64,000 nucleotides of DNA from NCBI GenBank assembly GCA_003963305.1, contig RXJR01000013.1, forward strand, positions 20,892-84,891. The letters are read 5' to 3'. The translations under genes and the position numbers were made by a program. Each line of letters begins with the position of its first letter. Position 1 is the first letter of the stretch. The notes under the pieces are model-generated. The model did no database searches. It was not told the DNA's origin and was given only the letters and a program-made list of their open reading frames with translations. Below are positions 34,890 through 43,497 of the stretch, piece after piece. Source of the DNA: Candidatus Melainabacteria bacterium (lineage in GTDB: Bacteria > Cyanobacteriota > Vampirovibrionia > Obscuribacterales > Obscuribacteraceae).

Positions 34890-37800
34890 AACCGGCAGGA
34901 AGGCAGGCGAACAGTACGCAAGCCTCCGCGAAAACCAATAAAGTCGCAATAGTAGGAATGTCCTGCCTGTTTCCTGGCGCTGCCAATCTGGCTCAGTTCT
35001 GGGCAAACATCGTCAACGGTTTCGATGCCACCAGAGATGCTACCGCCGAAGAATGGAACCCGGATAAGTTCTACAACCCCAACCCGACAGCATTCGAACA
35101 GATTTATTGCAAGCGAGGCGGGTTCATAACCGAGCTGGCCGATTTCGACCCGCTCAAGTATGGTGTCATGCCAAACAGTATTTCCGGTTCAGATCCGGAC
35201 CAACTGCTGGCGCTGCGTGTTGCTTCCGAAGCTCTGGCCGATGCCGGTTACGCAAATAAGCAATATGACGGCAACCGCGCCGAAGTAATTTTAGGCCGCA
35301 CATCCGCTCCCGGCGGCGGCAGCATGAACATGATCTATCACGGGGAAACCGTTCACCAGGTGTTGGATGTAGTTAAGAGCCTGCATCCGGAGTATTCGCC
35401 AGAGCAAATGATTTTGCTTGAGCAAGGGCTACGCGCAACGCTCAAGAACTGCAGTTCAGATACGATACCGGCCGTCATGCCGAACATTCTGGCTGGGCGA
35501 ATCGCCGGGCGTCTTGGATTTAAAGGCAAAAGCACCGTTCTCGACTCAGCCTGCGCATCGTCCTTGATTGCGGTGGAGATGGGCGTCAACGATTTACTTT
35601 CCGGCACCTGCGATCTGGCTCTTGCCGGAGGCATACACGTCAACTCTTTCGCAGTCTTCTATCAGATGTTCTGTGGACTGGGCGCTCTTTCCAAACAAGA
35701 AAAGATTCGTCCATACGATGATAAGGCTGATGGCACACTGCTTGGCGAAGGTCTGGGAATGGTGGTTCTCAAACGCTATGAAGACGCCATTGCAGATGGT
35801 GACAGAATTTATGCCGTTATCGCCGGCATCGCCAGCTCAAGCGACGGGCAGGGCACGAGCATGTTGGCTCCGTCTGTGGATGGAGAAGCCCTGGCGCTGA
35901 AACGAGCTTACGAAAATTCAGGCGTTTCGCCGACTACAATAGGGCTCCTCGAGGGGCACGGGACGGGCACTCCATCAGGTGACGCAGCCGAGATCCAGGC
36001 CATCCACAAAGTCTTCGGTGAAAGCACCAACAGTCCCTGGTGCGCAATCGGCTCCGTCAAATCGATGATCGGTCACACACAGGCAGCCAGTGGCGTGGCA
36101 GGACTGATCAAAACGGCACTGGCGCTTTATCACAAGATATTGCCTCCAACACTCAACGTCGAGACTCCAACCAGACAAATTGATTGGCAGAAATCGCCTT
36201 GCTATATCAACTCAAAGACGAGAACCTGGATTCATTCCAAAACACCGGCCAATGTTGGAGAGACTGAACAAGCGAAATGGGCTCGCTACAGTTCACCTCG
36301 CCGCGCTGCCGTAAGCGCCTTCGGCTTCGGTGGTGTAAACGCGCATACAATTCTGGAAGAGCACGATAGCGATTTTGAGAGCGAGTCAGAAAGTTTATTG
36401 CAGGAATGGGAAACGGAACTTTGCCTTTTTGCCGGTCAAACACAGCAAGATCTAATAAGCGTTTTGAAAGAAGTGCAAACTTATCTCGCTGGCGAAACCA
36501 CTCAGCCTCTGCGCAATATTGCCTACACACTAGCCACGAAAGCACGAAAGGTTCGCGGCGATAAACAATGCGCAGCCATAGTCGCTTCTTCTCTAGCTGA
36601 CCTGAAAAACAAAATAGACGGCGTTTTGCAAGCACTGAGCAAAGACGAATCGCCCTGCCTGGCCGATGTATATCACGTCAAAGACTCAAGCGTCGGCAAA
36701 GGCAAATTAGCCTTCGTCATGCCCGGTCTGGGCGCGGCATACCCCAATATGCTCCAGGATCTTTGTTTCCACTTCCCAGAAGTTCGTCATGTTTTCGACT
36801 ATATCGACTTGCTGGCGTTGCAATGCGAAAGTGACTACGTACCGAGCCGCCGGATATTTCCTAGAGGAGAACAGGGGCAGGAATCAATAGCATCACTGGC
36901 TGCGATGGACTCAGCTGTCGTCAACGTGCTGATGGCCGAGTGGGCACTATATACGGTGCTGCAAAACCTGGGCATCAATGCGGACGCATTGCTCGGTTGC
37001 AGCACCGGTGAATTTGCTACTTTGCCAATGGGAGGAGCTGTAAACATCCTGGATGTGGCACCTCTCTTCTATCGCCTCAGCACGCATGTGGCAAAATCAG
37101 TCTCCAAAGAAAAGCTTGCCGATTTGCGCTCGATCATGCTTGTAGCAGACTACGACAGCTTCAAGGAAACTATCAAAGACATTAAAGGACTTTATCTGAG
37201 TGCTGCCCTGTGCTCGTCTCAAAGCATGCTCTCCGGTTCAAAAGAAGCAGTAGCTGAGGCGATGAAAGCCCTGACTGCAGCCGGCTTCGAACCACAGCCC
37301 CTGCCTATGGCTATTCCTTATCACACACCACTCGTGGAAGGCATGGTCGATCCCAACCATCAAGAAATCAAAGACATGGATCTCGGCTTGCCCAAGACAC
37401 CGATCTGGTCATGTTCGAGAGTTGGTCAATATCCAAACGACACCGCAGAAATTCGCAAGATCACGACTGAACTTTTCACCCAGCCGATCATGCTGAAGAA
37501 AACAGTTGAAGCAATGTACGAAGACGGTGTCACCATCTTTGTGGAAGTCGGTCCGAAAGGAGTTCTCACACCCCTGATTGGCGACACGTTGCAAGACAAA
37601 GATCATCTGGCGGTCGCGTGCAACACCTCATACAACTCCGCTATCACCCAGCTCAATCATTGCCTGGGTGAACTTGCAGCGCACGGCGTCGATATGCAGT
37701 TGGATTACTTGTTTGCAAGACGAGCACCAGAGTTTATCGAATTCAGCGAAAAGCCCAAACCGCGCTCAAGGCAGTCAGTTCGACTGGACTTGAAATTCCC

Positions 37801-39943
37801 GCAACTGGCAGTGCCCGAAGAAGTGGCTAAACAGCTACGTGCGGAATCACAGGCGGCATATTCAAGTGCCACCCAGGATGATCAAGGCTCAGAGCCACGC
37901 CAATCCCAAAAGTTCTCTCAAAGGGTTTCACAGAGCGATGCGCAGAATTCTCTTGAGGATGAATTTGATTTTGAAACTGGAAGCGATTCAGAAGAGCATC
38001 AACCAGATGTAGTACAAACGTACCTGACAGGCATGGCTGAATTTCATCAGAACCTGATGGGCATGCAGGAAGAAGTTATGCGCGCATATCTGCACGCACA
38101 GCAACAGCTTGAAACTGAGCCGCCCCAAACACTTCCCGAAGAAATGATTGACGGTCTGGAGAATTACAGTGAAATCCAGCTGCCCGTGGAATATGCACAG
38201 CCGTATCAACCTAATGCCTACCCCGTTCATCAGTATGAACCGGCGCAAAGTCACTTCGATCTGCCACCATTTTTACGGAACGGATTAACCAGATGCGAAC
38301 TATCCGAGAACAATGCAGAGGCAGAGCTTTTCGTCACGCTGGACAATCACAGATATTTGCTCGACCACGCCATCGGAGGCAACGTCTCTGCTGCTGCGCC
38401 TTCTGCAGAACGAGTGTATCTCCTGCCTCTTACTGTAGCAGTGGAAGCGATGAGCGAAATAGCCAGTCTCCTTTTGCCGGGACGTCCGGTCTTAAGAGTA
38501 AGCGCGATCAGAGCGGCACGCAGAATTCGAGTCGGTCGCGAAGGCAGCCTGCTCAGATTGAAAGCTCACCGCGTCGACACTTACACATTTGAAGCCAGCA
38601 TCGATCAAGTTGGCGCAGAGCAATTTTCTGGACCATCAATGTCTTGCCACGTCGAGTTTGGCGACTACTATCCAACTGCCCCGCTTTTGAGCAACTCCAT
38701 CGCCTCTCCCAGAGCCGCGGCGCTTACACCAGCCGAACTCTATCAACCCAAAACGATGTTCCATGGACCCCGCATGCAATCCGTCATGGCTCTGAACACC
38801 GTTGGCAGGCGCGCCAGTGATGGCTTCGTTGCCGCCCGACCAGCCATCGACTGGTTCCCTGGTGACAACGATCCAAAATTCCTCATCGATCCCTTGTTGC
38901 TCGATAACTCAACACAGATCGTGCTCTTCCACCTGTTTGAAGAGAATGAGGATGTGAGTGCGCTTCTACCTTTCCTCGTTGAATCTCTGGAGTTTTACAC
39001 CGACCTCTCCAATCTGAGAGGCACGTTCAAAGTATCGGCACACTTGAGTTCGATGACGTCGAGAGGCACCGAGGCCGACGTCTTCATCGTCGACAACAAC
39101 AATGTAGTGCTGGCAAAATTCATGGGCATCAACAGCAGAAGAATTATCCTCAGCGAAAATTGGAAGGAGTACATTGCACAACCGCAAACAACCTTCTTGA
39201 CCGACACCATGCCATACATAGAAGCTGCTCTCGGTCACTCAGACCAGTTGAGCAATGCCATTTTGCAGTTGGGACAGCTGCCCGAAGACGAATCGACCTT
39301 GACCTGGTGCCTGGACTATGTGCTGCATAATAGCGAACGAAAAGATTTTCTAGCGCTGACAAATTTGCCGAGAAAACGCGAGTGGTTCTGCGGCAGAATC
39401 GCTGCCAAAGAGGCTGTACGCAGACTTCTAAAAGCCAGTCACAACCTCAGTGTCTGTTGTGCAGATATTATTGTCGCAACTAACGAACAGGGTCAGCCGT
39501 ATGCCACCGGCAAGTGGATTGAAATCGTCGGATATGAGCCACATCTTTCAATCAGTCACAAAGCCGGAATAGCAGTGGCGTTAGCGGCACACAGACAGGG
39601 TTCGCGTGGCATAGGCATTGACGTTGAAATTATCGAACCAAAAGAAAATGGATTCGAAACGCTGGCGTTTCTTCCCGAAGAGATAAACGAGCTGCAAAAA
39701 TCTGCCGGCTCGAATAAAGAAAAACGTGTCATACAATTTTGGTCAGCCAAAGAAGCTGTCGGTAAGGCGCTTGGCTTAGGACTCTCCGCGAACCCCCGCT
39801 CACTGAAAGCACAACTACTGGACGAACAGGATGATAAGGCGCGCTTTCTAGTGTCACCGCAAAACGGCGGCGCTTTCCTTGTTCATTGTCTGACAAAAGA
39901 CGAAACAATCATCGCAGTGACTAACTTGCACAGCGACGGCTAG
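34886..39943 (+). CDS. Second PKS/PUFA-synthase-like protein: KS, AT, DH, fused phosphopantetheinyl transferase
   Basis: 1685 aa, start overlapping the previous stop by 4 nt (translational coupling). KS about 18-470 with an intact triad C223 ('DSACASSLI'), H358 ('EGHGTGT'), H397 ('SMIGHTQAASG'). AT about 600-960 with nucleophile S706 in an atypical GCSTGEF motif and H813; its entry motif reads PGLGAAY rather than PGQGSQ. An acidic, Gln-rich linker follows. A double-hotdog DH about 1145-1390 has H1161 ('LLDHAIGG') and D1340 ('LLLDNSTQ'). The C-terminus (about 1480-1685) is a Sfp/PfaE-type phosphopantetheinyl transferase: 'GIGIDVEII' (D1579, E1581) and 'FWSAKEAVGKALG' (E1623, K1627). No ACP is present, so it must act on the ACP of the upstream protein. 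Confidence 0.92.
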   Translation: MKPAGRQANSTQASAKTNKVAIVGMSCLFPGAANLAQFWANIVNGFDATRDATAEEWNPDKFYNPNPTAFEQIYCKRGGFITELADFDPLKYGVMPNSISGSDPDQLLALRVASEALADAGYANKQYDGNRAEVILGRTSAPGGGSMNMIYHGETVHQVLDVVKSLHPEYSPEQMILLEQGLRATLKNCSSDTIPAVMPNILAGRIAGRLGFKGKSTVLDSACASSLIAVEMGVNDLLSGTCDLALAGGIHVNSFAVFYQMFCGLGALSKQEKIRPYDDKADGTLLGEGLGMVVLKRYEDAIADGDRIYAVIAGIASSSDGQGTSMLAPSVDGEALALKRAYENSGVSPTTIGLLEGHGTGTPSGDAAEIQAIHKVFGESTNSPWCAIGSVKSMIGHTQAASGVAGLIKTALALYHKILPPTLNVETPTRQIDWQKSPCYINSKTRTWIHSKTPANVGETEQAKWARYSSPRRAAVSAFGFGGVNAHTILEEHDSDFESESESLLQEWETELCLFAGQTQQDLISVLKEVQTYLAGETTQPLRNIAYTLATKARKVRGDKQCAAIVASSLADLKNKIDGVLQALSKDESPCLADVYHVKDSSVGKGKLAFVMPGLGAAYPNMLQDLCFHFPEVRHVFDYIDLLALQCESDYVPSRRIFPRGEQGQESIASLAAMDSAVVNVLMAEWALYTVLQNLGINADALLGCSTGEFATLPMGGAVNILDVAPLFYRLSTHVAKSVSKEKLADLRSIMLVADYDSFKETIKDIKGLYLSAALCSSQSMLSGSKEAVAEAMKALTAAGFEPQPLPMAIPYHTPLVEGMVDPNHQEIKDMDLGLPKTPIWSCSRVGQYPNDTAEIRKITTELFTQPIMLKKTVEAMYEDGVTIFVEVGPKGVLTPLIGDTLQDKDHLAVACNTSYNSAITQLNHCLGELAAHGVDMQLDYLFARRAPEFIEFSEKPKPRSRQSVRLDLKFPQLAVPEEVAKQLRAESQAAYSSATQDDQGSEPRQSQKFSQRVSQSDAQNSLEDEFDFETGSDSEEHQPDVVQTYLTGMAEFHQNLMGMQEEVMRAYLHAQQQLETEPPQTLPEEMIDGLENYSEIQLPVEYAQPYQPNAYPVHQYEPAQSHFDLPPFLRNGLTRCELSENNAEAELFVTLDNHRYLLDHAIGGNVSAAAPSAERVYLLPLTVAVEAMSEIASLLLPGRPVLRVSAIRAARRIRVGREGSLLRLKAHRVDTYTFEASIDQVGAEQFSGPSMSCHVEFGDYYPTAPLLSNSIASPRAAALTPAELYQPKTMFHGPRMQSVMALNTVGRRASDGFVAARPAIDWFPGDNDPKFLIDPLLLDNSTQIVLFHLFEENEDVSALLPFLVESLEFYTDLSNLRGTFKVSAHLSSMTSRGTEADVFIVDNNNVVLAKFMGINSRRIILSENWKEYIAQPQTTFLTDTMPYIEAALGHSDQLSNAILQLGQLPEDESTLTWCLDYVLHNSERKDFLALTNLPRKREWFCGRIAAKEAVRRLLKASHNLSVCCADIIVATNEQGQPYATGKWIEIVGYEPHLSISHKAGIAVALAAHRQGSRGIGIDVEIIEPKENGFETLAFLPEEINELQKSAGSNKEKRVIQFWSAKEAVGKALGLGLSANPRSLKAQLLDEQDDKARFLVSPQNGGAFLVHCLTKDETIIAVTNLHSDG

Positions 39944-39953
39944 CGCGCCGTCT

Positions 39954-40041
39954 ACTAACTGTTTGCAAAACTTCGGTTAACTAAATGGCACTGGTGCGTT
40001 AACTGTGTCGCAAGGCTTGGTTAACTGCCGCTCGCGATCTC
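39954..40041. repeat. Four-unit 22-bp-periodic GTTAACT repeat
   Basis: GTTAACT occurs at 39976, 39998 and 40020, exactly 22 bp apart, and a degenerate copy (ACTAACT) starts at 39954, again 22 bp earlier. The 15 bp between the heptamers are only loosely conserved. Two helical turns per unit would place the heptamers on one face of the DNA. The repeat fills the gap between the lipid-synthase operon and the radical SAM gene. Confidence 0.75.
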
Positions 40042-40119
40042 ACTTTCTAGCGTTGAATGTTCTGAGGGAATAGGAATGAACTCATCCTTCAACTCATAAA
40101 ATGATGCGGAGATTCAATA

Positions 40120-41538
40120 GTGAAAGTCAAAATGATTTTGCCTGCGCTGACCGAGGCAAAGAGTCCATTTTATCGACCGATTAAATACTCGCTCTTTCCT
40201 CCATTGGGACTGGCGACCCTGGCAGCGCGCCTCCCACAGGGTTGGGACATTCAAGTAGTAGATGAGCACGTGGAAGAATTGCGGCTTGATGACGAACCAG
40301 ATCTCGTTGTCATTCAAACTTACATAACATCCGCTTTCCGCGCCTACAAAATTGCCGATCACTATCGCAAGAATGGAGCGTTTGTCGTGATGGGCGGATT
40401 ACATGTAACTTCACTGCCCGACGAAGCGTTGCAGCACGCAGACACCATAATTCTCGGCCCCGCTGGTGACGCATGGGGGCGCTTCATCAATGATTTCATC
40501 TCGGGAAAAACAGAACGAACATACGTAGCCAAAAAACGTTCCTTAGTCGGTGCGCCACCCATACGACGAGACTTGATCAAGCGTCACCTCTATCTCTGTC
40601 CCAACTCAATCGTCGTTTCACGCGGATGCCCGCACACCTGCGATTTTTGCTACAAAGAGGCTTTCTTTAAAGGAGGCAAGTCGTTCTACACTCAAGAAGT
40701 CGATGACGCATTGGCAGAGATTGAAAGACTTCCGGGGCGCCATGTCTATTTTCTAGACGATCATCTGTTCGGCAATGAGCGCTTTGCCAATGCCTTATTT
40801 GATGGAATGAAAGGGATGGGACGAGTGTTTCAAGCGGCCGGCACAATCCAATCAATATTGCGACCAGGACTTCTGGAAAAGGCAGCCGAAGCTGGATTGC
40901 GCAGTCTCTTCGTCGGTTTCGAGACTCTTAATCCGTCCAATCTACAAGACCATGACAAATATCAGAACCTCAATCGCGACTACAACTCCGCAATCAAACG
41001 TGTTCACGATTTAGGTGTAATGGTGAATGGAAGTTTTGTTTTTGGCATGGACCACGATGACGAAACAGTCTTCGATAGAACTGTGGATTGGGCTGTGAAT
41101 CAGGGCATAGAAACAGCCACTTTCCATATATTGACGCCCTACCCGTCTACAGAATTACACAATCGAATGAGCACCGAAGGGCGCATGCTGCATCGCAATT
41201 GGGATCTGTATGATACGCGCCACGTCGTGCACAAACATCCAACGATGTCTGCGCAAACGCTTGAGGATGGTTATTGGCGGGCCTACAAAGATTTCTACCG
41301 TTGGCCGCACATCCTCAAAGGGGCAATGCAGAAAGATAATTTGCATGCCCAACTGCGACACCTCGCCTACGCAGGTGGATGGAAAAAATTCGAGCCACTC
41401 TGGGACGCAATCATAAAAACACAGAGAGTAACTAGAATGCTGCCACTTCTAGAAGAAGTACTGGCTGCGTTCGGCAAATTCAATTCCGATTCTGAAAAGT
41501 CCGACAAACCATCGGCTGAATTGAGCAAGGTGGCCTAG
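40120..41538 (+). CDS. B12-binding-domain radical SAM protein
   Basis: 472 aa from a GTG start with GGAG eight bases upstream. N-terminal cobalamin-binding-like alpha/beta domain (about 1-140, 'LGLATLAARLPQGWDIQVVDEHVEEL', 'VVIQTYITSAFRAYKIADHYRK', 'VVMGGLHVTSLPDEAL'), then a radical SAM barrel with the CxxxCxxC cluster motif 'SRGCPHTCDFCYKEAFF', 'YFLDDHLFGNERF', 'LFVGFETLN' and 'GSFVFGMDHDDETVFDRTVDWAV'. The C-terminal about 110 residues match class B (BchE/HpnJ-like) enzymes, which methylate, cyclise or otherwise modify hydrocarbon and lipid-like substrates. A 176-bp gap with a periodic repeat separates it from the lipid-synthase genes on the same strand. Modification of the lipid product is plausible but not shown. 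Confidence 0.9.
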   Translation: MKVKMILPALTEAKSPFYRPIKYSLFPPLGLATLAARLPQGWDIQVVDEHVEELRLDDEPDLVVIQTYITSAFRAYKIADHYRKNGAFVVMGGLHVTSLPDEALQHADTIILGPAGDAWGRFINDFISGKTERTYVAKKRSLVGAPPIRRDLIKRHLYLCPNSIVVSRGCPHTCDFCYKEAFFKGGKSFYTQEVDDALAEIERLPGRHVYFLDDHLFGNERFANALFDGMKGMGRVFQAAGTIQSILRPGLLEKAAEAGLRSLFVGFETLNPSNLQDHDKYQNLNRDYNSAIKRVHDLGVMVNGSFVFGMDHDDETVFDRTVDWAVNQGIETATFHILTPYPSTELHNRMSTEGRMLHRNWDLYDTRHVVHKHPTMSAQTLEDGYWRAYKDFYRWPHILKGAMQKDNLHAQLRHLAYAGGWKKFEPLWDAIIKTQRVTRMLPLLEEVLAAFGKFNSDSEKSDKPSAELSKVA

Positions 41539-41561
41539 CCAGAGCAAGACCCAATCAGCCG

Positions 41562-41639
41562 GACTTGCCTGGTTTCTGCCAGCCGTCACCTGCATCTCGA
41601 CTTGCCCGGTTCTACCAGGCAAATTCTCACATCTCGACT
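41562..41639. repeat. Imperfect 37-38-bp direct repeat
   Basis: Two adjacent units begin GACTTGCC(T/C)GGTT at 41562 and 41599 and end in CATCTC (41593, 41631), with a partial third start GACTGTGCC at 41637. They lie just after the radical SAM stop. The inner TGCC...GGCA elements could form weak hairpins, but no T-run follows. Confidence 0.55.
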
Positions 41640-41747
41640 GTGCCACAGAGCCGCCACAAATGTGCCACCGGCGAGTCACCTGGATTTCGTATGCTTCAAG
41701 GGTCGGAAGTCAACCGACGACTACTTTACTAACAGACGGAGACCATT

Positions 41748-42221
41748 ATGACTGCTAACAGAGATAGAGTTGAGCACGCAATAACAGAAACCCTGAACGG
41801 ACAGCAGCTTGGTCGTCCAAACATACAGTGTCAACTGGAAGAGATGCGGCGCGCCGACCCACGTAATTACCTCGACAACATTCGAATGATGGAAAAGATC
41901 ACGTCAAACTACAAAGACTTTCCACACCTCGAACTGTACAACGCAGAGCGCGATGCGGAACGTGCGGAAAGAACCGGACGCGCTGGACAAGGCTCACCGC
42001 GCCAGATGCGCATCGAAGCGGCACCACGAATACCTGTAACACGCGAAGACTTGCCACCGCTTCATACATCAAGCAGTTATAGGGGCGATTCATTCAGCTA
42101 CGCCTCAGGCGGAGCTACCGGATCAGACTATCAACACACAGGATCAGTGTATCAACCTACAGGATCATGGCAACAATCTACAGAATCCGATTATTGGCGA
42201 GCTCGTCCGAACAGCTACTAA
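41748..42221 (+). CDS. Hypothetical protein, paralogue of the next gene
   Basis: 157 aa, ribosome-binding site CGGAG. The N-terminal about 65 residues ('IQCQLEEMRRADPRNYLDNIRMMEKITSNYKDFPHLELYNAE') align with 'INAQMQGLRESDPKGYIANLKQMDNAGHAQQCCPKLELLDAN' in the next protein, so the two are diverged duplicates. The C-terminus is different: disordered, Ser/Tyr/Gly-rich with short repeats (SDYQHTGSVYQPTGSWQQSTESDYW). No signal peptide. I do not recognise a family. Confidence 0.65.
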   Translation: MTANRDRVEHAITETLNGQQLGRPNIQCQLEEMRRADPRNYLDNIRMMEKITSNYKDFPHLELYNAERDAERAERTGRAGQGSPRQMRIEAAPRIPVTREDLPPLHTSSSYRGDSFSYASGGATGSDYQHTGSVYQPTGSWQQSTESDYWRARPNSY

Positions 42222-42302
42222 GAATTTTCGACGAGGGATAAATTGCCACTCGCTCTGACGGGTGGCAGAAATCTCATTTCTACAATCCAAGGAGTTCCTA
42301 CG

Positions 42303-42758
42303 ATGACTGCAGATTTTCACAACTTCGATGCTATCGCAAAGACAGAGAAGATGAACGGACCAGACCAGAAACTTTCTGAGAATCCAATCAATGCCCAGAT
42401 GCAAGGACTGAGAGAATCAGACCCAAAAGGCTACATCGCCAATTTGAAACAAATGGATAACGCCGGTCACGCTCAGCAATGTTGTCCCAAGCTTGAACTG
42501 CTGGACGCAAACGCTTTGAGCGAGAAAAAACAAGCACTTCTAAAAGATCAAGCGAATCAAGTTGAAGCAGAAGCAAAAAATGGTGCGAATCAGGCGAAAA
42601 AGTTCTCAGAGAATGGCGGTGGACCAAAAGACGGAAGACCCGTAAATTTTCAGGATCTGAGCGTCAAAGATGTAGAAATCAAAATCAAGCTCGACGTCGC
42701 ATCGACTCTGCCAAAAACTCCAGATGTCGCCTTGCCGAACTACACAATTTACGACTGA
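42303..42758 (+). CDS. Hypothetical protein, paralogue of the preceding gene
   Basis: 151 aa from ATG 42303, which follows a GGAG ribosome-binding site; the frame opens earlier (42243) without one. It shares the helical core (DP-(K/R)-x-Y-(I/L)-x-N-(L/I) ... P-x-LELxxA) with the preceding protein. The C-terminal half is hydrophilic (Gln/Glu/Lys/Asn), ending in a beta-like 'VKDVEIKIKLDVASTLPKTPDVALPNYTIYD'. No secretion signal. A strong hairpin 45 bp downstream ends the transcript. Confidence 0.65.
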   Translation: MTADFHNFDAIAKTEKMNGPDQKLSENPINAQMQGLRESDPKGYIANLKQMDNAGHAQQCCPKLELLDANALSEKKQALLKDQANQVEAEAKNGANQAKKFSENGGGPKDGRPVNFQDLSVKDVEIKIKLDVASTLPKTPDVALPNYTIYD

Positions 42759-42802
42759 GAAACGTGACCGCTCCCGCTCCAACACGTTTCATTCACATCA
42801 CC

Positions 42803-42836
42803 AAATTCCAACCACCGTAAAAAGTGGTTGGAATTT
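42803..42836. terminator. Strong hairpin between convergent genes (bidirectional terminator)
   Basis: A perfect 13-bp stem AAATTCCAACCAC (42803-42815) / GTGGTTGGAATTT (42824-42836) with an 8-nt loop, between the small paralogue gene (plus) and the Asn-rich secreted gene (minus). The stem ends in AAATTT so part of a U-tract is built into it; a long separate T-run is missing. It probably terminates both transcripts. Confidence 0.75.
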
Positions 42837-42852
42837 GATTGATTTCTGGTGT

Positions 42853-43317
42853 CTAGAAATTTCTATTCAACATTGAACGAAAGCCATTTCCAGGGCTTGT
42901 ATTTCCAAAAATGCTACCGCTGTTATTGAACCGACCGTTGTTAAAACGACCAGGCAACAGGGCATTCAGTATGCGACTCAACAGATTACGCTTGTGCTTG
43001 CGTCGATTCAAAATACCGTTGTTGTTGAGCAGTCCATTATTATTGTGAAACAAGCTGCCGCTATTGAAGACGCTATGGTTGGTCAGACCATTTGTGAGAG
43101 TGTTTGAAACCGGCGAGGATACTGACGACAAGCCGTTGGTAAGCGATCCACCATGATTTCCAAGCAGAGACGTGCCACCACCGAGCAACGAGTTACCATT
43201 AGTCAGCCCTGAGGAAGGGTTAAGTCCATCAAGCACATGATGATTGCGGCAAAAAGCTCCAGACGGCATGAGCGTGACGATCAGAGCTGCAACAGGTAAT
43301 CCAACTTTCCAATTCAT
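42853..43317 (-). CDS. Secreted Asn/Gly/Leu-rich low-complexity protein
   Basis: 154 aa. Residues 1-23 are a Sec signal peptide ('MNWKVGLPVAALIVTLMPSGAFC'). The mature part is dominated by NG, NN, LTNG and SLLG motifs ('GLTNGNSLLGGGTSLLGNHGGSLTNGL', 'NNNGLLNNNGILN'), interrupted by one basic stretch (RRKHKR). It is probably disordered or forms a repetitive beta structure. No homologue is recognised. Convergent with the paralogue pair across the hairpin at 42803. Confidence 0.65.
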   Translation of the reverse strand: MNWKVGLPVAALIVTLMPSGAFCRNHHVLDGLNPSSGLTNGNSLLGGGTSLLGNHGGSLTNGLSSVSSPVSNTLTNGLTNHSVFNSGSLFHNNNGLLNNNGILNRRKHKRNLLSRILNALLPGRFNNGRFNNSGSIFGNTSPGNGFRSMLNRNF

Positions 43318-43497
43318 GATTCCCTTCCTTTGATAAACATCGGAGTGCTAACAGCCGTCCGCAAAAGGGACGTTCTAAAGAGGTAAGACGATGACATTCA
43401 CGAATTGATTCCGTGAATTGTTCGTGAAGTCAGTAAATAGTGCGTGACGCGGAGTACCGAGTGCGCAGGGCCAGTACCAATGTTTCTGAAGGAATGG

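Noticed and set aside
39954..40041. CRISPR-like or attachment-site reading of the 22-bp-periodic repeat
   Set aside because: Only seven bases are conserved per unit and no integrase or cas gene is near; operator-like sites fit better.
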